Below, in pieces: positions 44,401 through 54,494 of a stretch of DNA of 64,000 nt (within the stretch, counting starts at the first letter, position 1; each line of letters starts with the position of its first letter). A program made the translations under genes and the position numbers. The notes below the pieces were generated by a model, which was not told the DNA's origin, made no database searches, and worked only from the letters and a program-made list of their open reading frames with translations. This stretch comes from Asterochloris sp. CNOR1 (Eukaryota > Chlorophyta > Trebouxiophyceae > Trebouxiales > Trebouxiaceae): positions 62,001 through 126,000 of the forward strand of contig OZ017747.1 in assembly GCA_963969365.1 (NCBI GenBank). Reading direction: 5' to 3'.

Positions 44401-46080
44401 GTCAGGAGCTGGAGGCACATGCCTTCTGGGCGGCTCCAGGCGCAGGCCAGACTCCCTGCAGCCACCGCAGCACATGCGGTCAGGAGCTGGAGGCATATGC
44501 CTTCTGGGCGGCTCCAGGCGCAGGCCAGGGCTCCCTGCAGCCACCGCAGCACATGCGGTCAGGAGCTAGAGGCATATGCCTTCTGGGTGGCTTCAGGAGC
44601 AGGCCAGGGCTGCCTACAGCCACCACAGCGCATGGTTACGGGCTGGGAGCATGTGCCTTTTGGGTGCCTTAAGGAGCAGTGGTGCCTGCCAAAGAGCAGC
44701 TGGTGCCTGACCAGGTATCAGCCTGGTTGGGTGCCAGTGCTGCACACCAGCTGGCAACAGAGCTGTGCTCTGCCAGGGCTCCCTGCAGCCACCACGTTGC
44801 ATCTTCAGAAGTCGGGGTCATGCGCCTTTTGGATGGGTTGAAGAGCAGCGGTGCCTGCCAGGAAGTGGCGCACAGTGCCAATGGCACAGACAGCTGCCGT
44901 CTGATGCCTGACCAGGGGCTCAGCCTGATTGGGTGCCACTGCCACACAACAGCTGGCAACCTGGCGCAGCTCTGCTGCAGGGCAGGACAGTGCTGCCAAG
45001 TCTGGCTGGCAGAGCCACCACTAAAGACACTGGAAGCCTCTGCCCTCTGGGCTGCTTGAGGAGCAGCTGGTGCCTGGCCGGGGGTCAGTGCGACTGGGCG
45101 CCACTGCCAGTACCACTGCTAGCAACACAGCACAGCTCTGCTGCAGGCCAGTGGCGGGCAGGCCATTCATGACTGTTCCAACAGGCAACAGAGTTGCAAG
45201 GCCTCCTGAGGCCAACCTATCTCTACGCTTCGGGGAGAACAATGTCTACCCCGTTGGACAAAGGAACATTATCTAACTGCGAATCCGTGCGTGTCAAAGT
45301 TGTGGGCAACATCACGCACCTTCGCCCAAACATGGCGCCAATGTAGAGGCTGGCCAGATCAGCGATGTGGTCCGAGTGCAGGTGGGACACAAACACCTGC
45401 AGGGGGCGCAGTATGTCAAAGGCTGCTGAACACAGCAGCATGGCGCTCCGGCGAAGTTCACTCCCACAAGCTGCAATAGACGACAGCAAAGAGGATGCAA
45501 GCTGTGCTGAGGAGTTTGATGCGGTCTGGGGTTGGCTGCAGAGGAGGACGCTTGGCTGGGTGACTACTGCAGCGGAGGCCAGCCATCCCAAGCCAGGCAG
45601 GTGCAGGTACGAGACAGCTTACCTTGGTCAACTCAGCCTGTGGTATCCCGCTGGTCACCAGGTTCACATAGGCGCCGCTGCAGAGACAACATGGGGTTCT
45701 CAGGTCAGCAAGCAGCAGCTTTATGGATGCCACTGAGGCCCATGAACAAGCACTCACGTGCCCAGATCCCAGAGGAACGTGTCTCCACCGTCCAGCTGCA
45801 GAACGTAGCTGGTTGCAACAGCTGCCCGCCTACACAGCAGCAGGGTTGCTCAGGTTGGTGGAGCACAGTGCAGACACTGTGCAGACGCATGTACATTGTG
45901 CTTGCGGGCAAGGCAGCATTCTGACCTGACATCTGGTGTTCCTGTCCCTAGGGCTGTAATTCTGATGCCACCCTGGGGGAGAGGGGTTTCCTCTGTTACC
46001 CATGGGCTGGCACTGCCATGTGCTGCACCAATGGCCAGCAACACTCCAATGGCAGCTGTAGCATATGTGGAGACTCCCAT
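41500..46080 (-). CDS. Secreted metallo-beta-lactamase-fold hydrolase (AtsA/arylsulfatase-like)
   Basis: Nine exons in continuous phase: 46080-45926, 45829-45758, 45677-45623, 45396-45320, 44265-44175, 43625-43523, 42529-42396, 42052-41930, 41715-41500; about 341 residues. It starts MGVSTYATAAIGVLLAIGAA, a hydrophobic signal peptide, so entry to the ER or secretion is predicted. The fold signatures are in order: ITALGTGTPD, the metal site SHLHSDHIADL (HxHxDH), MAWDTHSRHKIDL, HEFD ... VNITSTPVQH, VTYSGDTRPTQGLV (the Asp ligand), NTSHITPQQAG (His) and PVIHHLT (final His). All expected zinc ligands are present, so it should be active. The layout matches bacterial AtsA-like hydrolases; the substrate is unknown. 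The intron after YNTS is GC-AG (GTCAG|GCATGT). Introns are loaded with minisatellites. Confidence 0.9.
42560..42960. repeat. ~94-bp minisatellite in a beta-lactamase intron
   Basis: About 4.5 units built on GGCTGGCTNNNGGGCTGCC, GGTGGAGCCGCTCC and GTGAGTCAGGATCTGCACC, at 42575, 42617, 42711, 42802 and 42899. It lies between exons 6 and 7. Each unit holds splice-like GTGAGT or CTGCA motifs. Confidence 0.85.
43260..43470. repeat. ~62-bp minisatellite in a beta-lactamase intron
   Basis: GACAGGAGAGCC followed by GCACAGCA and AAGCNACCAGT recurs at about 43267, 43325, 43387 and 43454. It lies between exons 6 and 7, next to exon 6. Confidence 0.8.
44299..44640. repeat. 79-bp minisatellite in a beta-lactamase intron
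   Basis: Units begin CTGCAGCCACCGCAGCACAT at 44299, 44378, 44456 and 44535, with a decayed fifth at about 44614. The first units are nearly identical (GGAGCTGGAGGCATATGCCT, GGCGGCTCCAGGCGCAGGCC). The array lies between exons 4 and 5, starting 34 bp from exon 5. A weaker related array continues to about 45100. Confidence 0.92.
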
Positions 46081-46541
46081 GTTGATTGCTGAATGGCATG
46101 TGCCGTCACAGGCATCCTGACCATGAGAAATATGATAATTACATTATCGTCAACCTGACAGGCTTAGGTCTGATCCTGCCCCAGCCGGTCGAAACTTGTC
46201 CGCAGAAAACGGTCACACCACCACAGACAAACAGCGACCCGATGCAGACGGCCTCCTGTCGTGCTGGATCGCTGCCAGGCCTGCCGTCTCAGAGACAGGC
46301 TCTGCTGGGGAAGCCTTTCCTTGGGAGACCCGCTCCTCTGCTGACAGCTCGCAAACACGTCAGCCCTACCCAGCTGACATGGTCAAGGGGTAGAACAGCA
46401 TGCAGGGCTGCTCAGCAGCAGGGTCAGGTGTGTGCCAGATTGGTGAAGGCACCCGCAGTAGGGCACCCAGGCTGATGTCTCTCCTCTGTGCAGAACACTT
46501 CTGAGAGGGAGCTGCAGGGTATTCAGAAGACGCTGGCAGGG
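46081..46541. promoter_or_regulatory. 461-bp head-to-head region between beta-lactamase and carbonic anhydrase genes
   Basis: It separates ATG 46080 (minus) and ATG 46542 (plus). Part of it is open on the plus strand (46498-46541: SERELQGIQKTLAG, just after a CTGTGCAG), so an extra upstream coding exon of the carbonic anhydrase gene is possible. No specific regulatory site is recognised. Confidence 0.4.
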
Positions 46542-49500
46542 ATGTCGTCCACTGTCTTTTATGGGACGATCACTTTGCTGGTGGCAGCAGCAGGTGCCGC
46601 AGGCTACAGCGCTGGTGGCAGAGCACCAAGTGAGCACCTGCATGCATTTTGCACATGCCTCATCATGATGTCAGGCGTGCAGTAGTGCATCTGCCGCTTG
46701 CTGCTGCCTGACTGTGCTGACTGTGCAGTCTGGCCCCTGTTTGTGAGCTGCTGACTGCACTACTGGCACAGGCACCACCTGTCTTCTGCTGTTCAAGCTG
46801 CTGGCTGCTCTGTCCGGCCCATGCCACCCACTCCCGTGAATTAGGGTTACTGACTGAGCTGCCCGCTCTGTGCAGCAAACGATCGGAACCTGGGGAAGCT
46901 GGGTGGGGCAGCACTTGGAGGTGTTGCCATGGTGGCTGTGGGAAAGAACCTGCAGAAGGAGCGCGGGCAGGCAGCCGGCGTGCAGCTGCACAATGAGCTG
47001 GTGCGCCGTGGGGGCCCCAACAATGTGACCAAGCAGGACATCGATGCCCTCGCGCAGCGCTTTGGGCTCAACAAGCACCAAGCCTACGAACTGTACCTTG
47101 AGGCCCTCAGCCAGGGCGACGGTTCCCTCTCGTGAGTGAGCAGGCTGCTGCGGTGCCGGCTGTGGCATTGTGCATTGCAATCAGCCGCCTCTCGTGAGTG
47201 AGCAGCCCGATGTGCAGTCATGTTGTGAAGCTGTGCATGAAAAGCAGGGGCCCCGCTTTCCTGTTGTGAGTGGGCAGCTTGCTGCACTGTCTCGCTGTAG
47301 CGGACACACAGTGGATGTGCAGCGCAGCGCCAAACCCGCCGCCTGCAGCAGAGTTGGCCGCAGACCACACTATGATGTTGATGTGCATTGTTGGGTGCCA
47401 CCGGCCTGCAGCTGCAAGCCTGGCAGCCCAACCTCATCCCTAGCCAGACCTGCCATGCCATCGGCTGCAGAGGTGAGGACAAGGCGGCCTTTGACGAAGC
47501 CATGAGCAACGCAGAGGCCTGGCAGAAGGGCAATGAGACCTACAAGAAGACCTTCGGCAACAAGGGCGTCCTGAAGAGCCCTCCCAAGAAGAAGGTGGCC
47601 GTGGTGGCCTGTATGGACGCTCGGTTCCATCTCGAGAAGGCTCTGGCCCTCAAGGAGGGGGATGCCCACATCATCAGGAATGCAGGTGACTCATCTGCCC
47701 GTGATCCGGTCATGCTCGCCTCTGGCAGGGTGCCTGCCAAGTGTGGGCACATGCCAGCACGTCCTCTGGCCTGGGTCTTCCCTTGAGAAGCCACTGCTCC
47801 AGCCTCACCTGAACGAGCACCTGCCGCCCCGGCATGCGTTGCGATCTGCTGGACTGCACGACAGCCTGCAGCGCTCGCTCCCCGGCCTGCACGATCATGC
47901 GGCAGGCCTGGCCCAGCTGTGCCTCCTCGCCTCCTGCTCTCAAAACCGTCCCAGACTGCAACGCCTTTGCTGTGTGCAGCCGCCAGCCGTCCAAGTGCCT
48001 GACCAGTTGCAGAGTGTGCAGACTGTGTTGGTGTGTGTGTGTGTCCTCCAGCTTTGCCTCCCTGCTTCCAGGCGGCCGTGTGTCTGAGGATGTGATCCGC
48101 TCCCTGGCCATCTCTCAGCAGCTGCTGGGGACCGAGGAGGTGGCAGTCATCCACCACACGGGTGAGCTGGCGGGGCATTGGATGTTGGTCGCGAAAGCTG
48201 CTTTGGCACCACAATTGAGCAATGAGCACCACCCCCTGCTGCGCCACCAGATACCTGAGCACCCTGCACATCTGCGATGCCCTCTGGACCATCCGCACTG
48301 TTGCAGCCACCAGCAATCTGCTCAAGGCACTGCGGCAGACTGTGGCAGGCCCTTTGTGAGCAGCTGCATCTTCCACTACAAGCTGCTGCAGTAGCTGCAG
48401 CAGCTCTCCTTCAACAACAAGCTGCTGCAGCAGCAGCAGGCAGCTGGGTTGACAAATGCATGATGGCAGCCCCTTCTAGGTCGTTCCACAGCTGCAGCAC
48501 ACAAGGGACCCCTCCGTGGATGATCTCTGGGCGCTGATGCATGCCAGGAGTTGATCCATGCCTGCAATCAGTGTTCGAGGTTCCTTTGCAAAGCACAGCT
48601 GCTCTGGAGTCTGTGCACCCAGGCCATCCCAGCACCAGCTGCTGCAGGCTGCTTGACGGGCTCTTTGCATGCTGCCTGTTTCGGCACGGCCTACAATCTG
48701 CACCACACAACCCCCTGCAGCTGCATCTGCGGCTTGCTCTGCTGGCATGCTGCTTGTCTCTGGTGCTGCTGCACACTACAATGGACTCTGCCACACCACC
48801 ACTGCTGCTGCAGACTGCGGCATGGCCACATTTGAGGACCCCACGCTGGTCGCTAAGATCAACGCCAATCTGGGCCCAGAGGCTGGCGCAGCGGCCAAGA
48901 ACATCAAGTTCTTGAACTTCCACGTGAGTCGGTTCTGGCTCGGCCGGGCTTGTGGTGCTGGGCATTGCTGGGTACCAAGTGACACACCACCCTGGCCCCA
49001 GCACTTGCATCCGCATACACCGTACAGCCTAGCAGAGCAGCTGCCCCAGCTGGACCAATACCACTGCTCAGCTGTGCAGGCAACATGCAGTTAGCAGGAA
49101 GCCTATTGATGCAGGCTGCTCTGACAGGGCCTGACTTGTGCTCCAAGAATGAGTGCACGCTGGCTGCCTGCCGACCACGGCCTCTTGAGCCAGCACCATT
49201 CAGACGCACTCATCCTGTCACAGCCAGCATGTGGTAGCTGACCCTGGCAGCTCCTGAACTTGCCGTCATGTTTGTGAGGACTAGTTGGGGCTGCAGGCAA
49301 AGAGCAGTTGCCTTGCAGGTTTAAACCCCCTCCACACCTCCCTTACAGTCCAGGAGACACTCTGGAGGATGCTGATGCAGGGTGCCAGTCTGCATGCAGG
49401 CGATGTGTGATGCACACTGCAAGCGCTGCCTGGCTCCTCATGCTGTGCCTGTGCAAGCTATGAGTGCACAGCAACGCGTGGACCTGGAGAAGAGTGTGTG

Positions 49501-49814
49501 TGCCCACGTTCAAGTTGCATGAAGGCAGTGGCATGCAAACCAAGCCACGTAATCTTTATTGCTGCCTGCAGGATGTCAGCCTGGAGAGCAGCGCTGCTGT
49601 CTGTACACAATTATCACCCCTGCCGAGCTGGGCATGCATTGACAAAATGACCAGATTGCTTGTCACTCTGCAGGGCATTGACCTGGAGGAGAGTGTGCGC
49701 GTTGACATCAAGGCACTGAAGGACAGCCCCCTGTTGACCCCCGCCAGCAAGAACAAGCTGACTGGCTACATCTACGACGTCAAGTCTGGCGGCCTGCACA
49801 CCGTTCCTGCCTGA
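46542..49814 (+). CDS. Beta-type carbonic anhydrase fused to an N-terminal membrane segment and helical domain
   Basis: Six exons in phase: 46542-46629, 46876-47131, 47471-47685, 48072-48161, 48814-48923, 49674-49814; 299 residues. Carbonic anhydrase hydrates CO2. Zinc ligands are present: ACMDAR (Cys, with the Asp-Arg dyad), VIHHTDCG (His and Cys). Also EKALALKEGDAHIIRNAGG, SEDVIRSLAISQQLLGTEEV and KLTGYIYDVKSGGLHTV, typical of the short Rv1284-like clade. The N terminus is unusual: one hydrophobic helix (TVFYGTITLLVAAAGAAGYS), a Gly/Ala segment (GGAALGGVAMVAVGK), then a charged helical region (NNVTKQDIDALAQRFGLNKH) before the enzyme. The exon 2/3 junction is in phase (TC|A), which supports a real fusion. 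However, the donor overlaps an in-frame stop (CTCTCG TGA), so an unspliced message would encode only the membrane part. The location is probably an organelle or membrane, not determined. Confidence 0.88.
48031..48044. repeat. (GT)7 microsatellite in a carbonic anhydrase intron
   Basis: Seven GT dinucleotides 27 nt upstream of the exon 4 acceptor. Confidence 0.9.
49474..49700 (+). repeat. Three tandem versions of the start of the last carbonic anhydrase exon
   Basis: The true exon opens GGCATTGACCTGGAGGAGAG at 49674. Related sequences lie upstream: GATGTCAGCCTGGAGAGCAG at 49572, also right after a CTGCAG, and GTGGACCTGGAGAAGAGTGT near 49478. The 49572 copy stays open through the real exon, so its use would insert about 34 residues. 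Confidence 0.6.
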
Positions 49815-49861
49815 TTATGTTACAAGAGCTGGCCAGGGCCTTGTGGTGCCATGCACATTGC

Positions 49862-49866
49862 TGTAA
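49862..49866 (+). terminator. TGTAA polyadenylation-like motif for carbonic anhydrase
   Basis: TGTAA 48 nt after the carbonic anhydrase stop at 49814. Another lies at 49975-49979. On the opposite strand TGTAA at 49824-49820 could serve the convergent helicase gene. Confidence 0.35.
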
Positions 49867-50166
49867 GGCAGCTGCTTGCCTGCAGCAATTGCAGGCGACC
49901 CCTGTGATCATGCCGTAGTTCCCAGCCTCTTAGTTTGACAGCAGATTTCGAGCCTTCCTCGCTTGTGCATGAGATGTAATATATTAAGATTGAGAAGTCT
50001 GATCTGCCCTCTTCTGGGCATATGCCTACACTGTGCCCTGAGGTTTGGCCATGCGTGTGTTCTGTCACCGACACAGGAACAAAAATCCAAGGTTTGCTGA
50101 GAGGCGAGACATGCTTGAAACAAGGTGGCATGCATTGAAGTCATTCTGAAAGGCCTGCTGGCGTGA

Positions 50167-53100
50167 TCAATACAGGTTGTACACATCTTCAAGGGCCTTC
50201 TTTGCACCGTCCATGTCTGCCGATGGATCAGCAGCAGGCGGCTGTATTGCTGGCGCCTCTACCTCCATCAGCTCGATGCCCAGCTCAGAGGCCATGGCCT
50301 CCAGCTTGGGACGCTCCTCAGAACTGACCAAGGTCGTCACAGTGCCTGCAGTGCATGGCTGAGCTGCTGGACAGGTTGGAGTTGGGCAGCGGGCAGCGTC
50401 ATGTGCCACAGGTCAAGTTGATGGTTTGACCAATGCAGTGCGTCTGTAGACCCAGTCCACAATAATCGCAGCATCATCCATTGTCTGCGGAGAACTGGTC
50501 TTGCCCAGCATCACATCAAAGCAGCTGGCTCACCTGACACTGGGGACCCTATCCTGCCAGAACGACCTGCACATCGCACGACCTCAATTGTCAGGCTCCA
50601 CACATCATGATGTCGTTGGCGCAGACCATCTTGGAGCAGCACAAGACCACAGATGCTGTGCAGGCTTGCCTGCACGGTGCAGGTACTCTGTGGCGTCCTC
50701 AGGGGGGTCGATGTTGTAGATGTGGCTGATGGCAGGCAAGTCCAGGCCTCGTGCTGCGCGAGGCGTGGCCAGGAGCAGTGTGGCATTATTGTCCCTGAAG
50801 CTCTGCAGCGCCTGCAGAGCATCACAGGCGCTCCGCTTTACCAAGTTCTGGGAGCAAATTTTATGGAGACTAGTGGTTGGAAAGCTGAGGCAATGAATGA
50901 AAGCCTTGGGAATGAAGACACTCTACGCATGCGGGTGATGCTGTTCAGTTGAGGCAAAAGTACCTACACAGCCCCATTCCCTGCAAACAATACCACGCTG
51001 GAAAGGCACAGATGTCAGCAGAACAAAGCAACGTCCTTCCATTCTGATGCCCAAGCACCAAAGCCAGAGCTCACGTGAAAGCAGCATGGTCCTGGTGGCA
51101 CCCTTGTCGACTGAGGCCAGGGCAACAAGATCTGTGCCTGCTTGATTTCAGACCTTGATTTGCCCAGCAGACATGAGACCCTGCCCACCTTGATGGGCTC
51201 CTCACCCTCAGGCAGCAGAACTGAGATGTTGTGCTGGCCCCATAAGACGTTGCGCAGCGGCTGCGCAGCCGCTGCAGCGGCCTCCTGGCTGCTGGCAAAG
51301 ACCATCACCCGTGGGGGGGCAGCATCCTCCCCTTGCCTGCAGCAGAGCACTACACGTCTGAACCATCCGCAGGGGTTCATGACCGCCACAGCAACTGCTG
51401 CAGTGCAGCCTGCACAAGCTGCTGCTGATGTGGCATGATTGACGAAGGCGGGTCTGCTCCTAATGCAGACTCGAACCAGGATGGCCAGGCAGCGAGGCTC
51501 GCCCTCCAGGAGTGGTGCCTGGGCTGCTGAGCATGCACGCAGCTGCTCCGCTTGGCAGAGCATGCCCAGTGCAAGGCACAGATGCTTGAGAAGGCTGGCC
51601 CCATCCCCAGCCCAGCACACCCCCTGGCTCACTGCTCGAGGTCCCGCCGTATCTGGCGGCACAGGATGGCCATCTTCTGGTGGGGCTCTGCTGCGATGAA
51701 GCAGTGCCGCAGGCCGGCAGGGATGCGGCCCGCAGCACCCACCCTGATGTGGAGAGGGTTATCCATCCACCCCTGCAGGCATGAGCAGCTGTGGTGGGGG
51801 ACTTGTGCACGTTGCTGTGCTCCAAGCTGTACGCTGGCACAGCACAGTCACCATGTCTGTTGGGGCCACTGCTGCATCAATGTCGTGCTGCCTGGCTTGC
51901 TCTGTGAAGAGAAGCAGGTGTCTTTTGCAGTTGTTGCTGTGTTCAAACCTCTGCGTGTAGAGCAAGGACAAGCAACACGTGGGAAGTAAGGCCGCTTGAC
52001 AGGGCCATGGCACAGGCACCCACCATGTCGGCTGCTGTCGCTGCCAGCCCGGCCTGCACGGTCGCCCCCACCATGGCAATCTGGGGCTTCCGCTTCTGGG
52101 AGCACGCGTCAGTCAGCAGCAGCTGCATGGCCTGGCTCTGATCCTGCACAGCGCAGCACACCACACCTCAGGCGCCCACCCCCATCTCCTGGAAATGGGC
52201 CTGCGTGCATGCCTGAATGGAAACCTCTGCTCTGCAAAGGTCCAGGGCCTGCTCAAGTCTTGTCAAGAATGTGAGCTCCATCTCAAAGCAGGCTTCCAAA
52301 TGGTCTGCCTGCCCCACTACAAGCTGGGCTCGATGCACCACAGCGACCACTTGGTGTCTTGCCCCTTCTGCAAGTCTATGCATCACTGCCCGCGGCTTGA
52401 CATGCTGCGCTTCTTGGCGGGTAGGAAGGTGGGGAAGGAAACCACACCCCAAACCCTGTCTCAGTACAGCCCTCTTGCTCACAGGGCTGCAGCCCTACCT
52501 CAAAGCAGGCATCAACCTCGTCCACTGCAACAGCTCGCACGTGTGCCATCACCGGCTGCGCGTTAGGCTGCTGGCTGAGCTCTGCCAGGCAGTCGGGGGT
52601 GCCCACCACCACGTGGGCTCCGTACAGGTAGCTCTGCGTCTTCGCAAAGAGCACCTCCTCCTTGTCCAGGACGCCCTTCACCTGCACAGCAAGAAAGTTG
52701 GCAATCACAGAGACTAGGAGAATCTCAAAACCATGATGGCGTCCACTTGCTCAGTCGTGAGGCAGGGCTTCAGTGCATGTGGCGGCTGCACTTGACCAGC
52801 CTACCTGCGGCTCACATTGATGCAGATGCACCTCTGCTGCCTATTGACAGTGGCCTGGTGGCTGGCCACAATGTGGGCACAGCAGCTAATCAGCAAGGGC
52901 AGTCTTGCAGGCAGGCTAGCCTCAAGCAGCTCCCAAGCCCAACACGAGTTCAGTGCCAACCAGCGCCCACCTTCAGGCCTCTGGGCCCTTTGTAGGTGAA
53001 CATGTTGGCCTGGTCTCCAGGCAGGCGCGAGCTCAGGCTGCCCCCAAACAGCTTGTAGATGAGGAGGCAGATCTGGACGCCCAGCTCACGCTGAGGCACG

Positions 53101-54372
53101 ATCACCACCAGCTGAGGCCCCTGCAGCCATTGTGACCACCTGTTCCGCAATGCACATCATCCCAATGTGTGCATGATCCCGGGCCAGATGCATGCAACAA
53201 CCCAATGTCCTGCATGCAAAACACAAAAACCAAAGGGAGCCTGGGCAGGAGAGCATGTGCCATGTCGAAGCCTCTGCACAGAATACATATATGCTTATAG
53301 CAGGCCACACATCCCATGCCTGCAGTGCCTGGTTTCCAACTGGTGCAGACATTCCTGCTGTGGCTCGCAACCACATGCTGACCTCGGCGCTATCGGGCTG
53401 TTCATATATCTGCTGCACCAGCCATGCCCTCGCGTCCTATTCAGTGGACCCATCTGGGGTGCTGTCGGCATGAGCTCAGGGCATGTGATGCACACAGCTG
53501 CCGGTAACCCCTTGCCGGCAGTGTGACTGGCAGTTGGGCCTCAACAGTAGTTCAGAGCCCAGCCATGCCAGTTCTGAGCTGACCTTGAGGTCTTCTGGGT
53601 ATGTGTCCGGTGGGTAGCTGAGCTGCGCCAGCAGCGGCAAAAGGAAGGCCAGCGTCTTCCCGCTGCCTGTGGCTGCGTGAATCAGGGCGTCGCTGCCTCC
53701 CCAGATAGCAGCCGCTGCCTGTCGCTGCACCTCTGCAGCATTCAAACATCATCTGGGTGGATTGGATCATGGGCAGCGCACGGCAGCCTGGTCATCCTGA
53801 CAACTGCCATGCTGGCAACCATGACCAATGCTCTCAATGGGCTAAGCTGCAGTGGGGAAGGCTGCTTCTCATCAGCCTTGCAGCTTGTGCAGAGCTGCTG
53901 CCCACACATGGTCAGGCTGCCACATCATCCATGGAGCCGCTGTCCAAATGCACACTGTCTCTTCCTACACAGCACGCTGTGGACGCTGACGCTCACCAGT
54001 AGGAAAGCGGTACCCGAGGCGGTCCACTCTGTCAGCCAGCCACTCTGGCAGGCCATACTGCCGCCAATCTAGCTGACTGGCCTCTCCCGTCTGTGTGTGC
54101 AAGGCGTCTCGCAGGTTTGCTGCCTGCTTCCAGTCCTCACCTGCAATGGCTGTGTTTAGGGCAGTCTGCAGCTGATTGGAATCCAACCTTGAGAGGTCTG
54201 GATCGCTGCTGTGCTCTGTGGCACAGCAGACATGTCGTGTCCTGTGCTGCCTGCCATTCTGTCTGGCCTGCCATCTCGTGGGAGCCTGCTGCTTGTACCA
54301 ATGCTGCCTTGCAGCTGAATGCAGCAGTACGGGGCAGCTATGGATGTGTTGCTGATTGAACAAGGGAGCCAT
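50167..54372 (-). CDS. RH58: Plastid DEAD-box RNA helicase, RH58-like
   Basis: ATP-dependent RNA helicase. Ten exons in phase: 54372-53997, 53732-53584, 53120-52971, 52681-52499, 52143-52024, 51772-51633, 51336-51189, 50811-50670, 50566-50534, 50345-50167; 539 residues. The N terminus (Arg/Gln/His-rich, few acids for ~50 residues) fits organelle targeting and is followed by a UVR-like helical pair (LQTALNTAIAGEDWKQAANL). Helicase motifs: Q motif RLGYRFPTEVQRQA, motif I AATGSGKT, Ia VPQRELG, Ib VVGTPD, II DEVD, III region IAMVGAT (Gly for the usual Ser), IV VMVFASS, V RGLDLPAISHIYN, VI HRAGRSGR. MTYKGPRG-type and DEVD features resemble plant RH58. Intron 8 is GC-AG (GTGCAG|GCAAGC). Exon 9 is only 33 nt and carries motif VI. 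Start codons of this gene and the fibrillin gene are 122 bp apart. Confidence 0.9.
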
Positions 54373-54494
54373 CTCCCTGAGGCTTGATATTGAGGGTGAA
54401 GATTTTTACTGTGAGCTGGATTCTTCCTCTTTGCTGCCGATCTTGCCAAGAAGGGGAGGAGCAGCTTCACCAGCTGCTGTCTTGCACCAAAAAC
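54373..54494. promoter_or_regulatory. 122-bp head-to-head region between helicase and fibrillin genes
   Basis: Divergent promoter space between ATG 54372 (minus) and ATG 54495 (plus). Both products are predicted plastid proteins, so co-regulation is possible. No named motif is seen. Confidence 0.4.

Noticed and set aside
44270-44841. Plus-strand and minus-strand repeat ORFs (AATAAHAVRSWRHMPSG type)
   Set aside because: They are translations of the 79-bp intronic minisatellite, not genes.
52168-52330. Extra helicase exon (LEACFEMELTFLTRLEQAL)
   Set aside because: Exons on either side join in phase without it and no donor fits; more likely a decayed copy of the exon 4 end.
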